Source of the DNA: Sugiyamaella lignohabitans
Taxonomy: Eukaryota; Ascomycota; Dipodascomycetes; Dipodascales; Trichomonascaceae
DNA length: 64,000 nucleotides
Direction of reading: 5' to 3'
Assembly (NCBI RefSeq): GCF_001640025.1
Contig: NC_031674.1
Span: 124,001 to 188,000 of the forward strand
Part shown: in pieces, positions 1-10,500 of the stretch
Position numbering within the stretch: the stretch's first letter is position 1
How the letters are laid out: the number at the start of each line of letters is the position of its first letter
Translations under genes and position numbers: made by a program
The notes under the pieces: model-generated
Seen by the model: the letters and a program-made list of their open reading frames with translations, nothing else
Told to the model about the DNA's origin: nothing
The model's database searches: none

Positions 1-303
1 ACAACTATTACTTACTTTCATGACTATAAACACAGGGTGCTATGCTTCTTGTGAACCGGAGAATAATCGAAACAAGGAACCACTGCCTTGGGCTGAGTAT
101 AATAAGAGTTGATTTGGGTATTGGAGATATGGCCTGTTAGCTATAAAGTGCAGGATTGGCCGAACTTCACGTTCCGAGAATATGAAGCTGTGGTTGGGGT
201 AGGGAATGCACGGCTACCCAGCATCTGCCCAGCAAGCATGATTATCGTGGATGACTAGCATATTAGTGGCTGATATGCGATCAGAAGCCCACGCTCGTTC
301 TTG
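1..303. other. Left-edge stretch with no recognised gene
   Basis: No convincing coding potential, RNA gene or repeat is visible here. It lies 3' of the small minus-strand ORF ending at 304 and may belong to the flank of a gene outside the window. Confidence 0.4.
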
Positions 304-528
304 TCAAGCTAATGTTAACTTGCATGCTACATATTCGACTAACCTGGACGGGAGCATATCAATATTTGGAGGTGCCTTATGATCTTCTCCCCATGCACGC
401 ATATCAGCAGATGATTTGATAAGACAGACTCCTTTAGCGACTACTATATCTTCGGGCGTACTATTAACCGCTGTACCCCGTAATATATCCTGGAACACCA
501 AATCGTCAGACACGCCCGTTGTGGCCAT
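304..528 (-). CDS. Small hypothetical protein (74 aa)
   Basis: An ATG-initiated 74-codon ORF ends in TGA and lies about 90 bp downstream of the PPG1 stop on the same strand. Residue composition is ordinary for a soluble protein: mixed charge, three Trp/Phe-type anchors and no low complexity. There is no signal peptide or membrane segment. I do not recognise the family. The stop is followed by no obvious splice donor, so it does not look like the first exon of a longer gene. It could be a chance ORF, since this length occurs by accident in AT-moderate DNA. Conservation in a sister species would decide. Confidence 0.25.
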   Translation of the reverse strand: MATTGVSDDLVFQDILRGTAVNSTPEDIVVAKGVCLIKSSADMRAWGEDHKAPPNIDMLPSRLVEYVACKLTLA

Positions 529-617
529 TGTTAACTGCTACGGGATCTGGGGTAACCAGCGGAATAGCCTATTTTTTAATCAGCACTGAAATAAATAAAT
601 AAGTTCTAATATAATGA

Positions 618-1844
618 TCATAGGAAATATTCCGCAACTGGTCGTTTGGTCGGGACTACTTGGCCTGTGCCTTGATCGGCCTCCTGAGCATGGAAAATAG
701 AGTATCGTCGTTCGTAGTTATCATCAATGTTGAGAATAGCTGCGACATTTCCACACCGGTAACAATAATTTGGCGCCGACCAGACTGTGACTAGCTGGTT
801 ATCGAACATTTCCTTGTATCCCTCTAGTACCAGTTGATGTGCTCTCGCTATTAGTGATGTGTTGTTTATATGGTTGAACTGATGTACAGGCAGGGATCCA
901 AATAAATAACCTGCTCCTCTTGGTGACACACCCCATGAAGCGGCCATAGACTGAAGAGTTGATCTGTTTCCACCAGATTTCGATAAGTCATATAGACCAT
1001 TGAGTCCAATATCGGGACTTGACACTGGAGAATAAATATCTTCATCGTTACTGTTACTATCGCTCCTCATCCCTTCACTACTCTCGCCACTGCTACCAGT
1101 GCCATTTCCACTCCCTGCATGATTCACTCTGTAATTTGTATTAGTACCAGCATCCTCTTCATCAGCATCATGTCCATTGCCATTTTCATTAAGTTCGTTA
1201 TCGTAAATATCATCCTTATTTTCATTAGTCATGTCCAGTGAATCGTCGGGATCAGACCATAGAAGATCGCACATGGGCCCATCATGAGGCACCTCTTGCT
1301 TACGATCGATATGACGAATCTCATTTAGATTCTGAATAGCTGGAGAAAGGCCTCCATGAACACAAAACACTCCTCCGGGTCCACCAACAAGAGCACTTAA
1401 CGACAGGTAATCGAACACGTTACAGCAGAGCCGCCACACTGAAGCCGAGCCATATTTTCTCAAACATTCATCATAAAATCCATAAGCAGATGTGATTTGT
1501 CTAGACTCATGGTTTCCTCTTATAAGTGTTATACTGTCGGGATATCGTACTTTCAGACACAGCAATAGCAAAAATGACTCCAGTGAGTAGAACCCTCTAT
1601 CAACAAAATCTCCTAGAAACAGATAGCTTGTCGTAGGGCACTCACCGCCAATAGAGAACAGGGTCAGCAGGTCATGAAATTGTCCATGAATATCACCACA
1701 TATCGTCACGGGAGTATGGACCAGCTGAACGTTGCCTTCTTCAATCAGTAATTCCTGTGCTTTGTAACATAGCTGTTTCACAACCGATTCGGGAACGTGT
1801 GAACAAGACTTGAGAAGTTCTATGGTTTCGTCCACCAAGCTCAT
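618..1844 (-). CDS. PPG1: PP2A-like Ser/Thr protein phosphatase Ppg1
   Basis: This is a 408-aa metallophosphatase of the PPP family. The metal-binding signatures are in order: GDIHG (residues 50-54), GDFVDRG (78-84), GNHE (110-113) and the later HGG and RAHQL motifs. The sequence best matches yeast Ppg1: the [10 protein letters not shown] block and the YCYRCGN motif near the C-terminus are typical. It ends in YFL, the PP2A-type tail whose terminal Leu is a carboxyl-methylation site. Family knowledge: Ppg1 acts with the Far complex (STRIPAK-like) and in glycogen control. Between WSDPDD and the SPRGAGY block there is an insertion of roughly 90 residues rich in Asn, Gly, Asp and Ser, which S. 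cerevisiae Ppg1 (368 aa) lacks. All catalytic residues I can check are present. Confidence 0.9.
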   Translation of the reverse strand: MSLVDETIELLKSCSHVPESVVKQLCYKAQELLIEEGNVQLVHTPVTICGDIHGQFHDLLTLFSIGGECPTTSYLFLGDFVDRGFYSLESFLLLLCLKVRYPDSITLIRGNHESRQITSAYGFYDECLRKYGSASVWRLCCNVFDYLSLSALVGGPGGVFCVHGGLSPAIQNLNEIRHIDRKQEVPHDGPMCDLLWSDPDDSLDMTNENKDDIYDNELNENGNGHDADEEDAGTNTNYRVNHAGSGNGTGSSGESSEGMRSDSNSNDEDIYSPVSSPDIGLNGLYDLSKSGGNRSTLQSMAASWGVSPRGAGYLFGSLPVHQFNHINNTSLIARAHQLVLEGYKEMFDNQLVTVWSAPNYCYRCGNVAAILNIDDNYERRYSIFHAQEADQGTGQVVPTKRPVAEYFL

Positions 1845-4800
1845 TTTCTCTACTGTTTAAGATCAGTTTATAATACAACTGGTACTTCTACCTTTTATAG
1901 GGCTTTTTTTTCAAACTTTTGATGGCTCCTACCTGCGATCTAACCACTATCTAGATGTGGGTATCATCTCACGCGTCAGACAAGTACACCCTAACCCAAT
2001 ACCAAGGTTACGACCCATTATCTTGCATGAGTCAAAGGGTCTGGAACTGCCCCTGACATTACTATACTGAGCTACCTCCCTGGATGCAATAAATCTATCA
2101 AAAACACTATATGTAGCTAACAGATGGCAATATTTGTCGTGGTCTAGTTATCCAGAGGTCTATCAGGTTGGTATCAACAATCCAGAGATAGCAGCTTACG
2201 ATATCCACGCGATGCTTCTCTAAGTAATGGCTGAAAACAATTTAGGACCCGCCAGGGAGTTCCTCAGCTATTTAGAAAGACTTTTGTCAACCTTATCTAG
2301 GAAAAATTGACGAAGACAGTAGAGAGCTATAAGGAGGTTCTGCGTCAAAGCTCTCAAGGTCGTAAATAAATATGCGATCAAGAAACCCACATCATTTGTT
2401 GACTACCACCCCATGCTTGTAAAATCATCAGGATGTTCTTAAAAGCGCGATGGTCCTATCAGAAGCATATCTCGGATCAAAATTTTGTGTCAATTAGTCG
2501 TTATATCTAATAGGAACTCTTATCATATTCATTAATATTCTGCCCTCTCTTCTATTGTCTCCTTCTACCAGTTTCAGTTTATATTCTGAGGTTTACATAC
2601 ATCTCACTATCCATCATATACCATCAAGAATTGGTAGTTAGACTTCAGACATCTAAGTTGAGAATCCTGTTAAAAAGCGAAGTTTTTTTCGATGGTAGAA
2701 AATTGTGCAACGGCTCAGTTTCAACCTGGAAGATTCGACCAGTTATACAGACACTAAATTCATTTCTATAGAGACATGACCGAAAGTATCTATCTATTCG
2801 TTACAACTTGGTTCATTATAAAGTACTTTGACAAATTTCCATTTGTGGATTCGAGCTTCTACGTTCTCGAATAGATCCCGAGGTTGCGACAAATAAACCT
2901 GCCACATACCCACTTTAGTACTATCACAACTACACCTGGTCTAATAGGCATCAAAACTCGAATAATTGGATTACCTATTCATGAATAATTGAATTACCTA
3001 TTCATTTGTTTTGAAAGATTACCCACTTTTTCTTGCTGAGCTGCGCAATGCAACACTCAATTGACTTATAATGCATTCATTTCGGTACCATTCAGGGGTA
3101 CGATGTACGACATGACGCTATTGATAACGATCGGACTTAACAAATCGGCAATAACTTGCTAATTGCTTTCATGTCAATCGGACAATCCACCTGGTAAGCT
3201 ATTGATGGCTATGCTCCTCTACCATGGGATAATTTACGGTAAGTTTGCTCCGTCCTAAATTATGTTCTAGCGATTATAAGCCCTCGATATATTTTTTGCG
3301 GTGCTGTCTTTCGTACGGCATTAGAATATTCTAAAACGACAGAGGCTGAGCTGCCTCACGACGACGCCCTTCGGAGGACTCCCATCCAGGCAAGCGCCCA
3401 TATTTAGTACGTTCTGTGAGTTGTTCCATGCTGTTGGATGAGCTTTTCATCCATGTGCAGCTTTCGCCCTGTTGGCTTAATACAACCTAGGGCCCTGTCT
3501 ACAGCTCGTTGAACTTTAGTAGGGCCCGAATATAGAAAATTGCTTGCCGATTTCTATTGTTCCAGCAGGCGCCATCTGATATGACGGCATGACATGCAAT
3601 CTACACTGTAACAGCCGTTCATGCTTTGCTAAATTCTTTAGGTTACCATTACTGTTTGCGGGTATCGAGGCGGTCTGTGACCAAAACTAAATCTCACAGA
3701 TTGGTACATGAATGACTGCATTAGGGCGTTCTACAATGACTGCGGCATGTTGCATGCAGAGCCGATTTCCGACTGCCAGTTTCAAACGATTCAGGGGAAG
3801 ATGTTTTCGATCCGAGGCGCAACAAGCGTGAGCTACCAGGTAACTTGGCTTACAATTGGAAATTATTTCAGAAGTGAAAAGGGATCAGGGTTATCTTCAA
3901 GAAACCTTAGTTCTAAGAAGCTAAAGTCTGATCTACCGGTGAGAAGGCGGAGAGCAAACTTGAAAAAATCACTGGGCAAGTGTTAGACTCTGACGTAAAT
4001 ACTGGGGGGACCCCATCATTGCTTAAGGCGGCTTAGGATCATTGAATATCATTCTAAAATCACGGCGGAAAGACTGCCCAGAAGTACGCGTCCGAACCTT
4101 TGCTAGTTTCACCACAGACCAAAGCAATCCAATTCCGAAGTATTACGAGCATTGGCTGAGTTGAATATCTTAACAAGTTCTGAGGTATGAAAAAGATAGA
4201 TATCGACCAGAAGCACCACATTAATATCCCAAGTCAACTCAGTTAACTAATTGCCAATTATACTTCAAATTTTTTTCAGGAAACGATGATTCTGTTGGCC
4301 CCTATTACAGAGATTGTCATTCTATAGCTGCATACCTCTGCTTCAAATGTACATATTATTTCGACTACGTTTAGTAGCACCTAACCTCGAAATGCAATTA
4401 AGATCGCTGTGTGCCTGATGATTACAATACTTTCCTTGCTCGATGATAATATTTTCCTGTAGCGGTATTTAATTTCCTAAAAAATGGACGGACGTCAATC
4501 TCATCAAAATTCACAATATAATCGAGATTTGCCATGATGAACATCTAAGGCTCACAATTCCGACACCCGCTCGTACTGGGGCAAGACTCTTTCTGTTCTC
4601 AGTTAGCTTAATCACTGTTATCGCCTTTTAATCTCTACGAAATTCATTTATCCGAGGCAGTCGTTACTTTTACTATGGGTTGGGGTGAGTCGTCCCCGTG
4701 CAGGATCCAGAACAATGCAGATCAGGTGGATGCATCTGGGGCACCAAAGCTATAGAAGATGCATAGCGGCTGCCGATGATGAGCAGGGGAGACTGCGAGT

Positions 4801-5634
4801 AAACATAAAAAGGAATTACTACTCTGGCAACTGGTCGCACATGCGCTGCTATCAGATTAGGGGGAAGATTTTCTATATAAATAAATCGGTGCCCGAGATT
4901 GAGAATAACATTTTTTCAGTTTAGGATTTGATTCTGGCCCGATTGTGTACTTTTTATTTGTAAATTAGGTCGAATAAAGTGAGTATTTTACTGGATATGA
5001 ATCTCAACTAAATTGGCGGAGGTGAAATAAGGAGATGTTCTGCTACACGGTCGATGTTTCAGTAAACAACCGTAATCTGATTATTTAGAACGAAGGGAAA
5101 AGTGGCTAGATATTAAGTTAGGTGCCTAAAAAATATTAAGCAAGATGAATGTGGCCTTGGCGATCGTAGAAACGACGGTTCGTCGTAAAAATATTATTAT
5201 CAACGCAATGGCAAAGCAACATGAGACAGTGTTATCGTAGGCTGACGTATTGCGGCGAGAGTACAGCCATCATTGGCGCTGAAAACTTTATACGATAAGA
5301 AAATTCGAAATTGATGAACTTTAAATGGAAGAGACTGGCTATAATTGCCCGGAGTTTCGTCTCTTTAAACCCACTCTTGAAATCCATATCGTTAAAACGC
5401 TAGTTTGTTTATTGGGGAACCGGTATCAAGTTAGATGCCATTATTTTTCTATGCCGTGATTTGCAATAAGTTCGATAATATACAGGACAGACTAATATAA
5501 GCGAAAATATTATTCTGGCACTCTCGCAACTTCGAATAAAAACCCGCCATTTACGGCCACTTACCGATATCTAGTACCAGCTTGTTCCTTCGTTCTGATT
5601 ATTCTGGGGGGTCATATTTTTTTACGAATTTAAA
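1845..5634. other. Long gene-poor intergenic region (3.8 kb)
   Basis: Between the divergent PPG1 and CSC1-like genes I find no recognisable gene. Only short ORFs occur; the best is an ATG ORF of 92 codons at 3708-3986 with no family resemblance. A perfect-length 23-bp tandem duplication sits at 2960-3005. The rest is AT-rich without long simple repeats, terminal repeats or tRNA-like elements. The region is far longer than most gaps in the window (100-1000 bp), so it may hold an unannotated ncRNA, a replication or centromere function, or a decayed element; nothing in the sequence picks between these. Confidence 0.5.
2960..3005. repeat. 23-bp tandem duplication (2 copies)
   Basis: Two adjacent 23-bp units, 2960-2982 and 2983-3005, differ at one base (G versus A at unit position 10). 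Each unit begins GAATAATTG and ends CCTATTCAT. No gene overlaps it. Confidence 0.9.
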
Positions 5635-8304
5635 ATGAATCTAACACTACCAGAAGCACTCACAATGGGAGGAAGTAGTAGCAGTAGTACTTCGTCCGGC
5701 TCCACTATTGGAACTACTGCAGTTTTCAATATAGCCGTTTTCGTAATTTTCGTAACAGCTTTTCTGATTTTGCGACCAAGACACAAAAATGTTTATCAAC
5801 CACGAGTTATAGCCAAGACGGTGCCTGATTCAAGCAGACCACGACCTTTGGCTACTGGAAATTTTGTATGGTTTAGAGATTTGCTTTCTAGACCAGATTC
5901 TGAAATTCTCCGTGATGCTGGCTTGGATGGCTACTTCTTTTTGAGATATTTGCGATTAATCTTTTTCATTTGTCTTGTTGGCATTATTTTGGTATATCCA
6001 GTACTGCTTGCTGTTAATGCCACTGGTGGTGGTACCCCTCAAGGTGTCTCAAACTCTGGCTTCGATATCTTATCTTTTGTTAATGTCAGAAATAAGAACA
6101 GATATTTTGCCCATGTCTTCATTGGATATTTGTTCTTTGGTTTCATTCTTTTCTCACTGTATCGTGAATTGCAGTACTATGTTGCTGTCCGCCAATCTGT
6201 TTTGACTTCACCAGCTTACTCAAACTTGGTCTCTTCGAGAACTATTCTCCTTACCACTCTCCCTGATGAATACATGAATTCGTCTAAGCTTGCCAATCTT
6301 TTTGAAGGTGTCAAGTTTGTTTTTATCAACAAGAATGCTAAAGATCTTGCTAAAAAGGTCAAGCAACGTGGTAAGCTGGCTGGTAATATTGAAAGTGCTG
6401 AAGTTTCTTTGCTCAAGAAGGCCGTCTCCAACCGTCTCAAATCTGAGAAGAAAGGGGCCAGTCCAATTGAGGGTGAAGACATCGACGTATATGTTCCTCA
6501 GAAGAAGCGTCCTACTCGTCGTCTCAAGCCGATAATTGGTAAGAAGGTTGATACAATTGACCACGATTCCCAGGAACTGCAGGAGGTCAATACTGAAATT
6601 GAACAACTTCAATCCAAATATACCTCGCTCCCCAGTCTCAATTCTGCTTTTATCACTTTCCACACTCAGGAACAAGCTGAATTGGGCTATCAATCATTGG
6701 CTCATCAACAGGCTCTTCACATGGCTCCCAGATATATCGGTATCACCCCTGACGATGTTATCTGGTCTAACTTGCGACTCAAGTGGTGGGAGAGGCTCAT
6801 CAAGGAGCTCGGTACCACTGCTATTATTTGTGCCCTTATCATTTTCTGGTCCATTCCTGTTGCATTCGTTGGTGCTCTTTCAAATATCAAAGCCCTGGAA
6901 AAAAAGCTGCCTTGGTTGGATTTCTTGAATAACCTCCCCAAGCCTTTAATGGGTCTTGTTACTGGTCTTTTGCCTACCATTTTACTTGCTGTTTTGATGA
7001 TGCTGTTACCCATCTTTATCCGTTTGATGGGTAAGCTTGCCGGTAATCCCTCTAAATCTAGAGTTGAGTATTATACTCAAAACGCTTACTTTGGATTCCA
7101 AGTTGTTCAAGTATTCCTCGTTACAACCATCGCTTCCGGTGCAAGTGCTGTGGTGGTTCAGATCATTGAGGATCCTAGTTCTGCTATGAGTTTGTTGGCC
7201 ACAAATTTGCCTAAAGCGTCAAACTTCTACATTGCCTATTTCATGCTTCAGGGTTTCACTGCATGTGGTAGCATGCTTTTGCAAATTGTGTCGCTCATTC
7301 TCTTCTATGTTCTTGGATTTATTTTGGACGGTACTCCTCGTAAGAAGTGGAACAGAAACAATGTTATCGGCAGTCTAGGATGGGGTACTGTTTTCCCAGT
7401 TTATACTAACTTGGCTGTTATTACAATTACCTATTCTATCATTTCGCCGTTGTTGTTAGCTTTTTCTGGTATTACCTTTGGTTTGATTTACTTGGCCTAT
7501 TTGCACAATTTGATGTTTGTCAAGAGTCCTTCTGATGGTCGTGGTATTTACTATGCTCGTGCCATTCTGCAAACTTTTACGGGTCTCTACATTGCTGAAG
7601 TTTGTTTGCTTGGTCTCTTCTTGCTTGCTAAGTCTTGGGGACCACTTGTGTTACAGGCTATTTTCCTCGGCTTCACGGTTTTCGTTAACTTGTCGTTGAA
7701 AAGTGCATTTAGCCCATTGCTCTTCCAATTGCCTAGAAGTTTACTTAGAGCTGAGGCCAGAGATGATAACAGAAAGTATTCGCGCAGCAGTGCTGGCAGT
7801 GTTATCCCCAGCCCTGATACTTCATTTGAGAAGAACCACAATGATGCACACCCTTCAAGTTATCCTTTGACCAATGAGCCCAGCAATGCGCCAATTGTTA
7901 ACCAATCTCAGGTTGAAGCTGGTCGTACAAAGTATGGCCCCATTCCTAGTGGCGGTACAATTGCTCGATTCTTCAAGCCTCACCTTTATCTTACACCCGA
8001 GGTTCTTAACCAAGAGTTGTTGAATGCCCCTGTTTTCCACGAACCTCAGGCTCCTTTGTCTGATGAGGAAGAGTCTGTGGCTTATAATCACCCTGCTGCG
8101 AATGCACCCAACCCCGTCGTATGGATCCCTCGTGATCCTTGGGGATTGTCTGCTGCACAAGTCCAAAGCTTGCGTGAGCGGGATGTTAATGTATCCGACG
8201 ACGGTACTTGGTTTGATATTGACGAAACCAAGAAGAAGAGTAAATTTGGTTTTACTTCATCTATTAGTGAGGTTCCTATCTGGACTCAACCTCCTAATTA
8301 TTAA
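5635..8304 (+). CDS. RSN1: CSC1/OSCA/TMEM63-family membrane protein (RSN1-like)
   Basis: This is an 889-aa polytopic membrane protein. A short Ser/Gly-rich N-terminus precedes the first membrane helix (about residues 27-46). It is followed by the RSN1-type N-terminal domain, a long cytosolic loop with an RNA-recognition-like fold (about residues 200-370, with a basic KKKRPTRRLK stretch), and then a block of about eight hydrophobic helices (residues 390-700). The C-terminal tail (700-889) is hydrophilic and Ser/Pro-rich, with WIPRDPWGLS near the end. The family comprises osmosensitive or mechanosensitive cation channels and lipid scramblases (Csc1, OSCA, TMEM63). In S. cerevisiae the paralogues are Csc1, Rsn1, Phm7 and Spo75. 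The short N-terminus and the loop motif RTILLTTLPDEYM suggest the Rsn1/Phm7 branch, but paralogue choice is an inference. Confidence 0.8.
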   Translation: MNLTLPEALTMGGSSSSSTSSGSTIGTTAVFNIAVFVIFVTAFLILRPRHKNVYQPRVIAKTVPDSSRPRPLATGNFVWFRDLLSRPDSEILRDAGLDGYFFLRYLRLIFFICLVGIILVYPVLLAVNATGGGTPQGVSNSGFDILSFVNVRNKNRYFAHVFIGYLFFGFILFSLYRELQYYVAVRQSVLTSPAYSNLVSSRTILLTTLPDEYMNSSKLANLFEGVKFVFINKNAKDLAKKVKQRGKLAGNIESAEVSLLKKAVSNRLKSEKKGASPIEGEDIDVYVPQKKRPTRRLKPIIGKKVDTIDHDSQELQEVNTEIEQLQSKYTSLPSLNSAFITFHTQEQAELGYQSLAHQQALHMAPRYIGITPDDVIWSNLRLKWWERLIKELGTTAIICALIIFWSIPVAFVGALSNIKALEKKLPWLDFLNNLPKPLMGLVTGLLPTILLAVLMMLLPIFIRLMGKLAGNPSKSRVEYYTQNAYFGFQVVQVFLVTTIASGASAVVVQIIEDPSSAMSLLATNLPKASNFYIAYFMLQGFTACGSMLLQIVSLILFYVLGFILDGTPRKKWNRNNVIGSLGWGTVFPVYTNLAVITITYSIISPLLLAFSGITFGLIYLAYLHNLMFVKSPSDGRGIYYARAILQTFTGLYIAEVCLLGLFLLAKSWGPLVLQAIFLGFTVFVNLSLKSAFSPLLFQLPRSLLRAEARDDNRKYSRSSAGSVIPSPDTSFEKNHNDAHPSSYPLTNEPSNAPIVNQSQVEAGRTKYGPIPSGGTIARFFKPHLYLTPEVLNQELLNAPVFHEPQAPLSDEEESVAYNHPAANAPNPVVWIPRDPWGLSAAQVQSLRERDVNVSDDGTWFDIDETKKKSKFGFTSSISEVPIWTQPPNY

Positions 8305-8767
8305 TTTAATGCTTCTTTATTCTTGTCTTTATTATTGTTGTTGTTTAGTACAGATATAGTGCTTTTGTAATAATTTTCGCTTCAGGCTTTAATAAAATAT
8401 TTAATTATATATCTCCCCGAGTGTATCTCCGGGCTGTCGTAAAGCTATTTCGATAATTGTGGTTACATCTGCATAGTTTGACGCGTCATATATTTTTTAG
8501 TCGTCGAAAACAGTTCCAGTAGCCCGAGGCCAGTTTTTGTCTAGGGTTAGGTGACCGACGGACCGACCAGTCCCAACTGCAATTGCAACTGTAACCTCAC
8601 TCAACATTCTTTGGCGTTCTGCACGAATCTCCCTTTGCAGGGCAACCAGTCATACAGGATGCCTACTTGTTACATCTCCCTTTCCCTCGAATCAGATCTT
8701 TCTTATGAACATTCCTGATCGATTGCAACTGGTCCAGAGTCATTTAAAACAATCAAATACTTCTACC
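8305..8767. other. Spacer: CSC1-like 3' end and IPP1 promoter
   Basis: This stretch holds the 3' UTR of the upstream gene and the promoter and leader of IPP1. Pyrimidine-rich runs (CTCCCTTTCCCTC) lie just before the first in-frame ATG at 8705, as in highly expressed yeast genes. That ATG has C at -3 and would add 21 residues to IPP1. Confidence 0.5.
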
Positions 8768-9616
8768 ATGTCTACCTCTCCTTACGGTATCCGCAAAATT
8801 GGTGCTCAAAACACTCTTGAGCACAAGGTCTACATTGAAAAGGATGGCAAGCCCATCTCTGCTTTCCACGATGTCCCTCTTTACGCCAATGCTGAGAAGA
8901 CTATTCTTAACATGATTGTTGAGGTTCCTCGTTGGACTAATGCTAAGATGGAGATCTCCAAGGAGCTTCCTCTTAACCCTATTGTTCAAGACACCAAGAA
9001 GGGCAAGCTTCGTTTCGTTAGAAACTGTTTCCCTCACAAGGGTTACATTCACAACTACGGTGCTTTCCCTCAAACTTGGGAAGACCCTAACTTCACTCAC
9101 CCTGAGACCAAGGCTGTTGGTGACAATGATCCATTGGACGTTTGTGAGATTGGTGAGGCTGTTGGCTACACTGGACAAATCAAGCAAGTCAAGGTTCTTG
9201 GTGTCATGGCTCTTCTTGATGAAGGTGAGACTGACTGGAAGATTATTGCTATTGATGTCAAGGATCCTCATGCTTCCAAGGTCAATGACATTGAAGATGT
9301 TGAGAAGAACTTCCCTGGCTTGCTCCGTGCTACCAATGAGTGGTTCCGTATCTACAAAATTCCTGACGGAAAGCCTGAGAACCAATTTGCTTTCTCTGGT
9401 GAGTGCAAGAACAAGAAGTACGCTGAGGATGTGATCCGTGAGTGTGCTGAAGCCTGGGAGAAGCTTGTTGCCGGTAAGGTCGACCCCAAGGGAATTGAGT
9501 TGTCCACTGCCGAGTCTGAGGCTGCTTCCGCCGTCGCTACTGGTGAAAACTTGCCTCCTGCTCCTATTGACGCTTCTATTGACAAGTGGTTCTTCATTGC
9601 TGGTGCCTCTGTCTAA
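8768..9616 (+). CDS. IPP1: Cytosolic inorganic pyrophosphatase
   Basis: The 282-aa enzyme hydrolyses pyrophosphate to phosphate and so pulls biosynthetic reactions forward. It is nearly colinear with S. cerevisiae Ipp1 over its whole length: IEKDGKP near the start, [19 protein letters not shown] in the core, the metal-binding GDNDPLD (Asp119, Asp121, Asp124), [19 protein letters not shown], and the C-terminal SIDKWFF. I chose the ATG at 8768 because the protein then begins as in other fungi and has A at -3 (ACCATGT). An in-frame ATG at 8705 (C at -3) would add 21 residues and could give a second isoform. Codon use is strongly biased, as expected for an abundant protein. Confidence 0.95.
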   Translation: MSTSPYGIRKIGAQNTLEHKVYIEKDGKPISAFHDVPLYANAEKTILNMIVEVPRWTNAKMEISKELPLNPIVQDTKKGKLRFVRNCFPHKGYIHNYGAFPQTWEDPNFTHPETKAVGDNDPLDVCEIGEAVGYTGQIKQVKVLGVMALLDEGETDWKIIAIDVKDPHASKVNDIEDVEKNFPGLLRATNEWFRIYKIPDGKPENQFAFSGECKNKKYAEDVIRECAEAWEKLVAGKVDPKGIELSTAESEAASAVATGENLPPAPIDASIDKWFFIAGASV

Positions 9617-9802
9617 AAAGTTTGTGGGTATATTATTCGTATATATGGTTTGACTTGACATGGGTCTAAATAAAATAAAAATAAAGTGTCAATTTAATTT
9701 GATCTGTCTTTGTGTAATGTGGGCTCTTTAAGAATACAAAATAACAAAAACGACTACATATATATGGGCCAGATAATTCTTAAATTATCGTAGACAATTT
9801 GC

Positions 9803-10174
9803 TTAAAACTCAACAGCAACAGTGGTCACCTTCTCAATCGATGGTTTAACATCACTTACGAATTTCACATGGACAGGATCCGCATTTAAGTAGTAATCTA
9901 AAGCTTCTTTAGTTTCAAAATCGAGGGCCAAAATGAAGTCAGTTTCGCCATCAATTGGAGAAGGAATGATATTTGGACCGGTGCGGATTTTGGTAATATA
10001 CGTGTTACCGGACTTGTCTAAGCAGGTTTTCTGCAACCCAGCAAGTCTCGACTCTAAACTTTTATTAGTTAGCCTTCGATTGTGTCACTCTGTGATGCTC
10101 TATACTCACTCTGAGATAGTAGAAGCAGACACTTCTTTCTTCCACTTGAAAAGAGCGATTTCAGTAATTGCCAT
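9803..10174 (-). CDS. Stress-responsive A/B-barrel (Dabb) domain protein, spliced
   Basis: Exon 1 is 10110-10174 and exon 2 is 9803-10058, giving 106 aa. The 51-nt intron (10059-10109) has a GTGAGT donor and a CTAAC branch followed closely by AAAAG. Joining there gives a continuous reading frame: MAITEIALFKWKKEV, then DLESRLAGLQKT, then the conserved IIPSPIDGETDFILALDFE block. Length (about 100 aa), the N-terminal ALFKWK strand and the DF-x-LAL-x-FE strand match the Dabb fold, a dimeric ferredoxin-like barrel found in plant stress proteins and fungal cyclases. The precise function of fungal members is mostly unknown. An exact Rpn4/PACE-like GGTGGCAAA lies 186 bp upstream. Without the intron the exon-2 ORF has no ATG, which supports splicing. 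Confidence 0.8.
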
Positions 10175-10359
10175 TGTTAGTTTACTATACAATTGTCCTC
10201 GATCTTGTAGCAGTAACGGCTAACTTTATATATAGATGACGATCTTCTATAGCATTGCTTAAATAGGTATACAGTACACTGACCTGACAGTACGGCCATA
10301 AGTTGATAACGGTTCGGCACGTTCCGACACTATCCGGGGAGGCAAGAAGGCTTTTTAGA

Positions 10360-10368
10360 GGTGGCAAA
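10360..10368. promoter_or_regulatory. PACE-like site (possible Rpn4 element)
   Basis: GGTGGCAAA matches the proteasome-associated control element bound by Rpn4 in yeasts. It lies 186 bp upstream of the Dabb gene start and 133 bp beyond the TRP1 stop, so the Dabb gene is the only promoter it could serve. The remainder of 10175-10500 shows nothing else recognisable. Chance occurrence of a 9-mer is low but not negligible over 64 kb. Confidence 0.4.
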
Positions 10369-10500
10369 ATTAGCCACCAGCTTTTGGCTGATTTGATTAC
10401 TTAAATGTTGCACTTGACTGGGGCATCTTTGTCAGCCTGACTAAGGCCGAGCAATTGCAACTTATAATCATGATAAATAGGTGTCATCGTGGAGGTAGCT

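Noticed and set aside
2028..2034. TGAGTCA upstream of PPG1
   Set aside because: The Gcn4 heptamer is expected several times per 64 kb; PPG1 has no amino-acid synthesis link.
3708..3986. 92-codon ATG ORF in the long gap
   Set aside because: No family resemblance, ordinary composition of a chance ORF, no neighbours in frame and no promoter-like context.
4685..4924. 79-codon open frame in the long gap
   Set aside because: Begins with GTG and has no recognisable domain; resemblance of its last third to the 3708 ORF is limited to a few residues.
8753..9661. 302-codon minus-strand ORF opposite IPP1
   Set aside because: It mirrors IPP1 exactly and is an artefact of that gene's strongly biased codons (few antisense stops); no domain.
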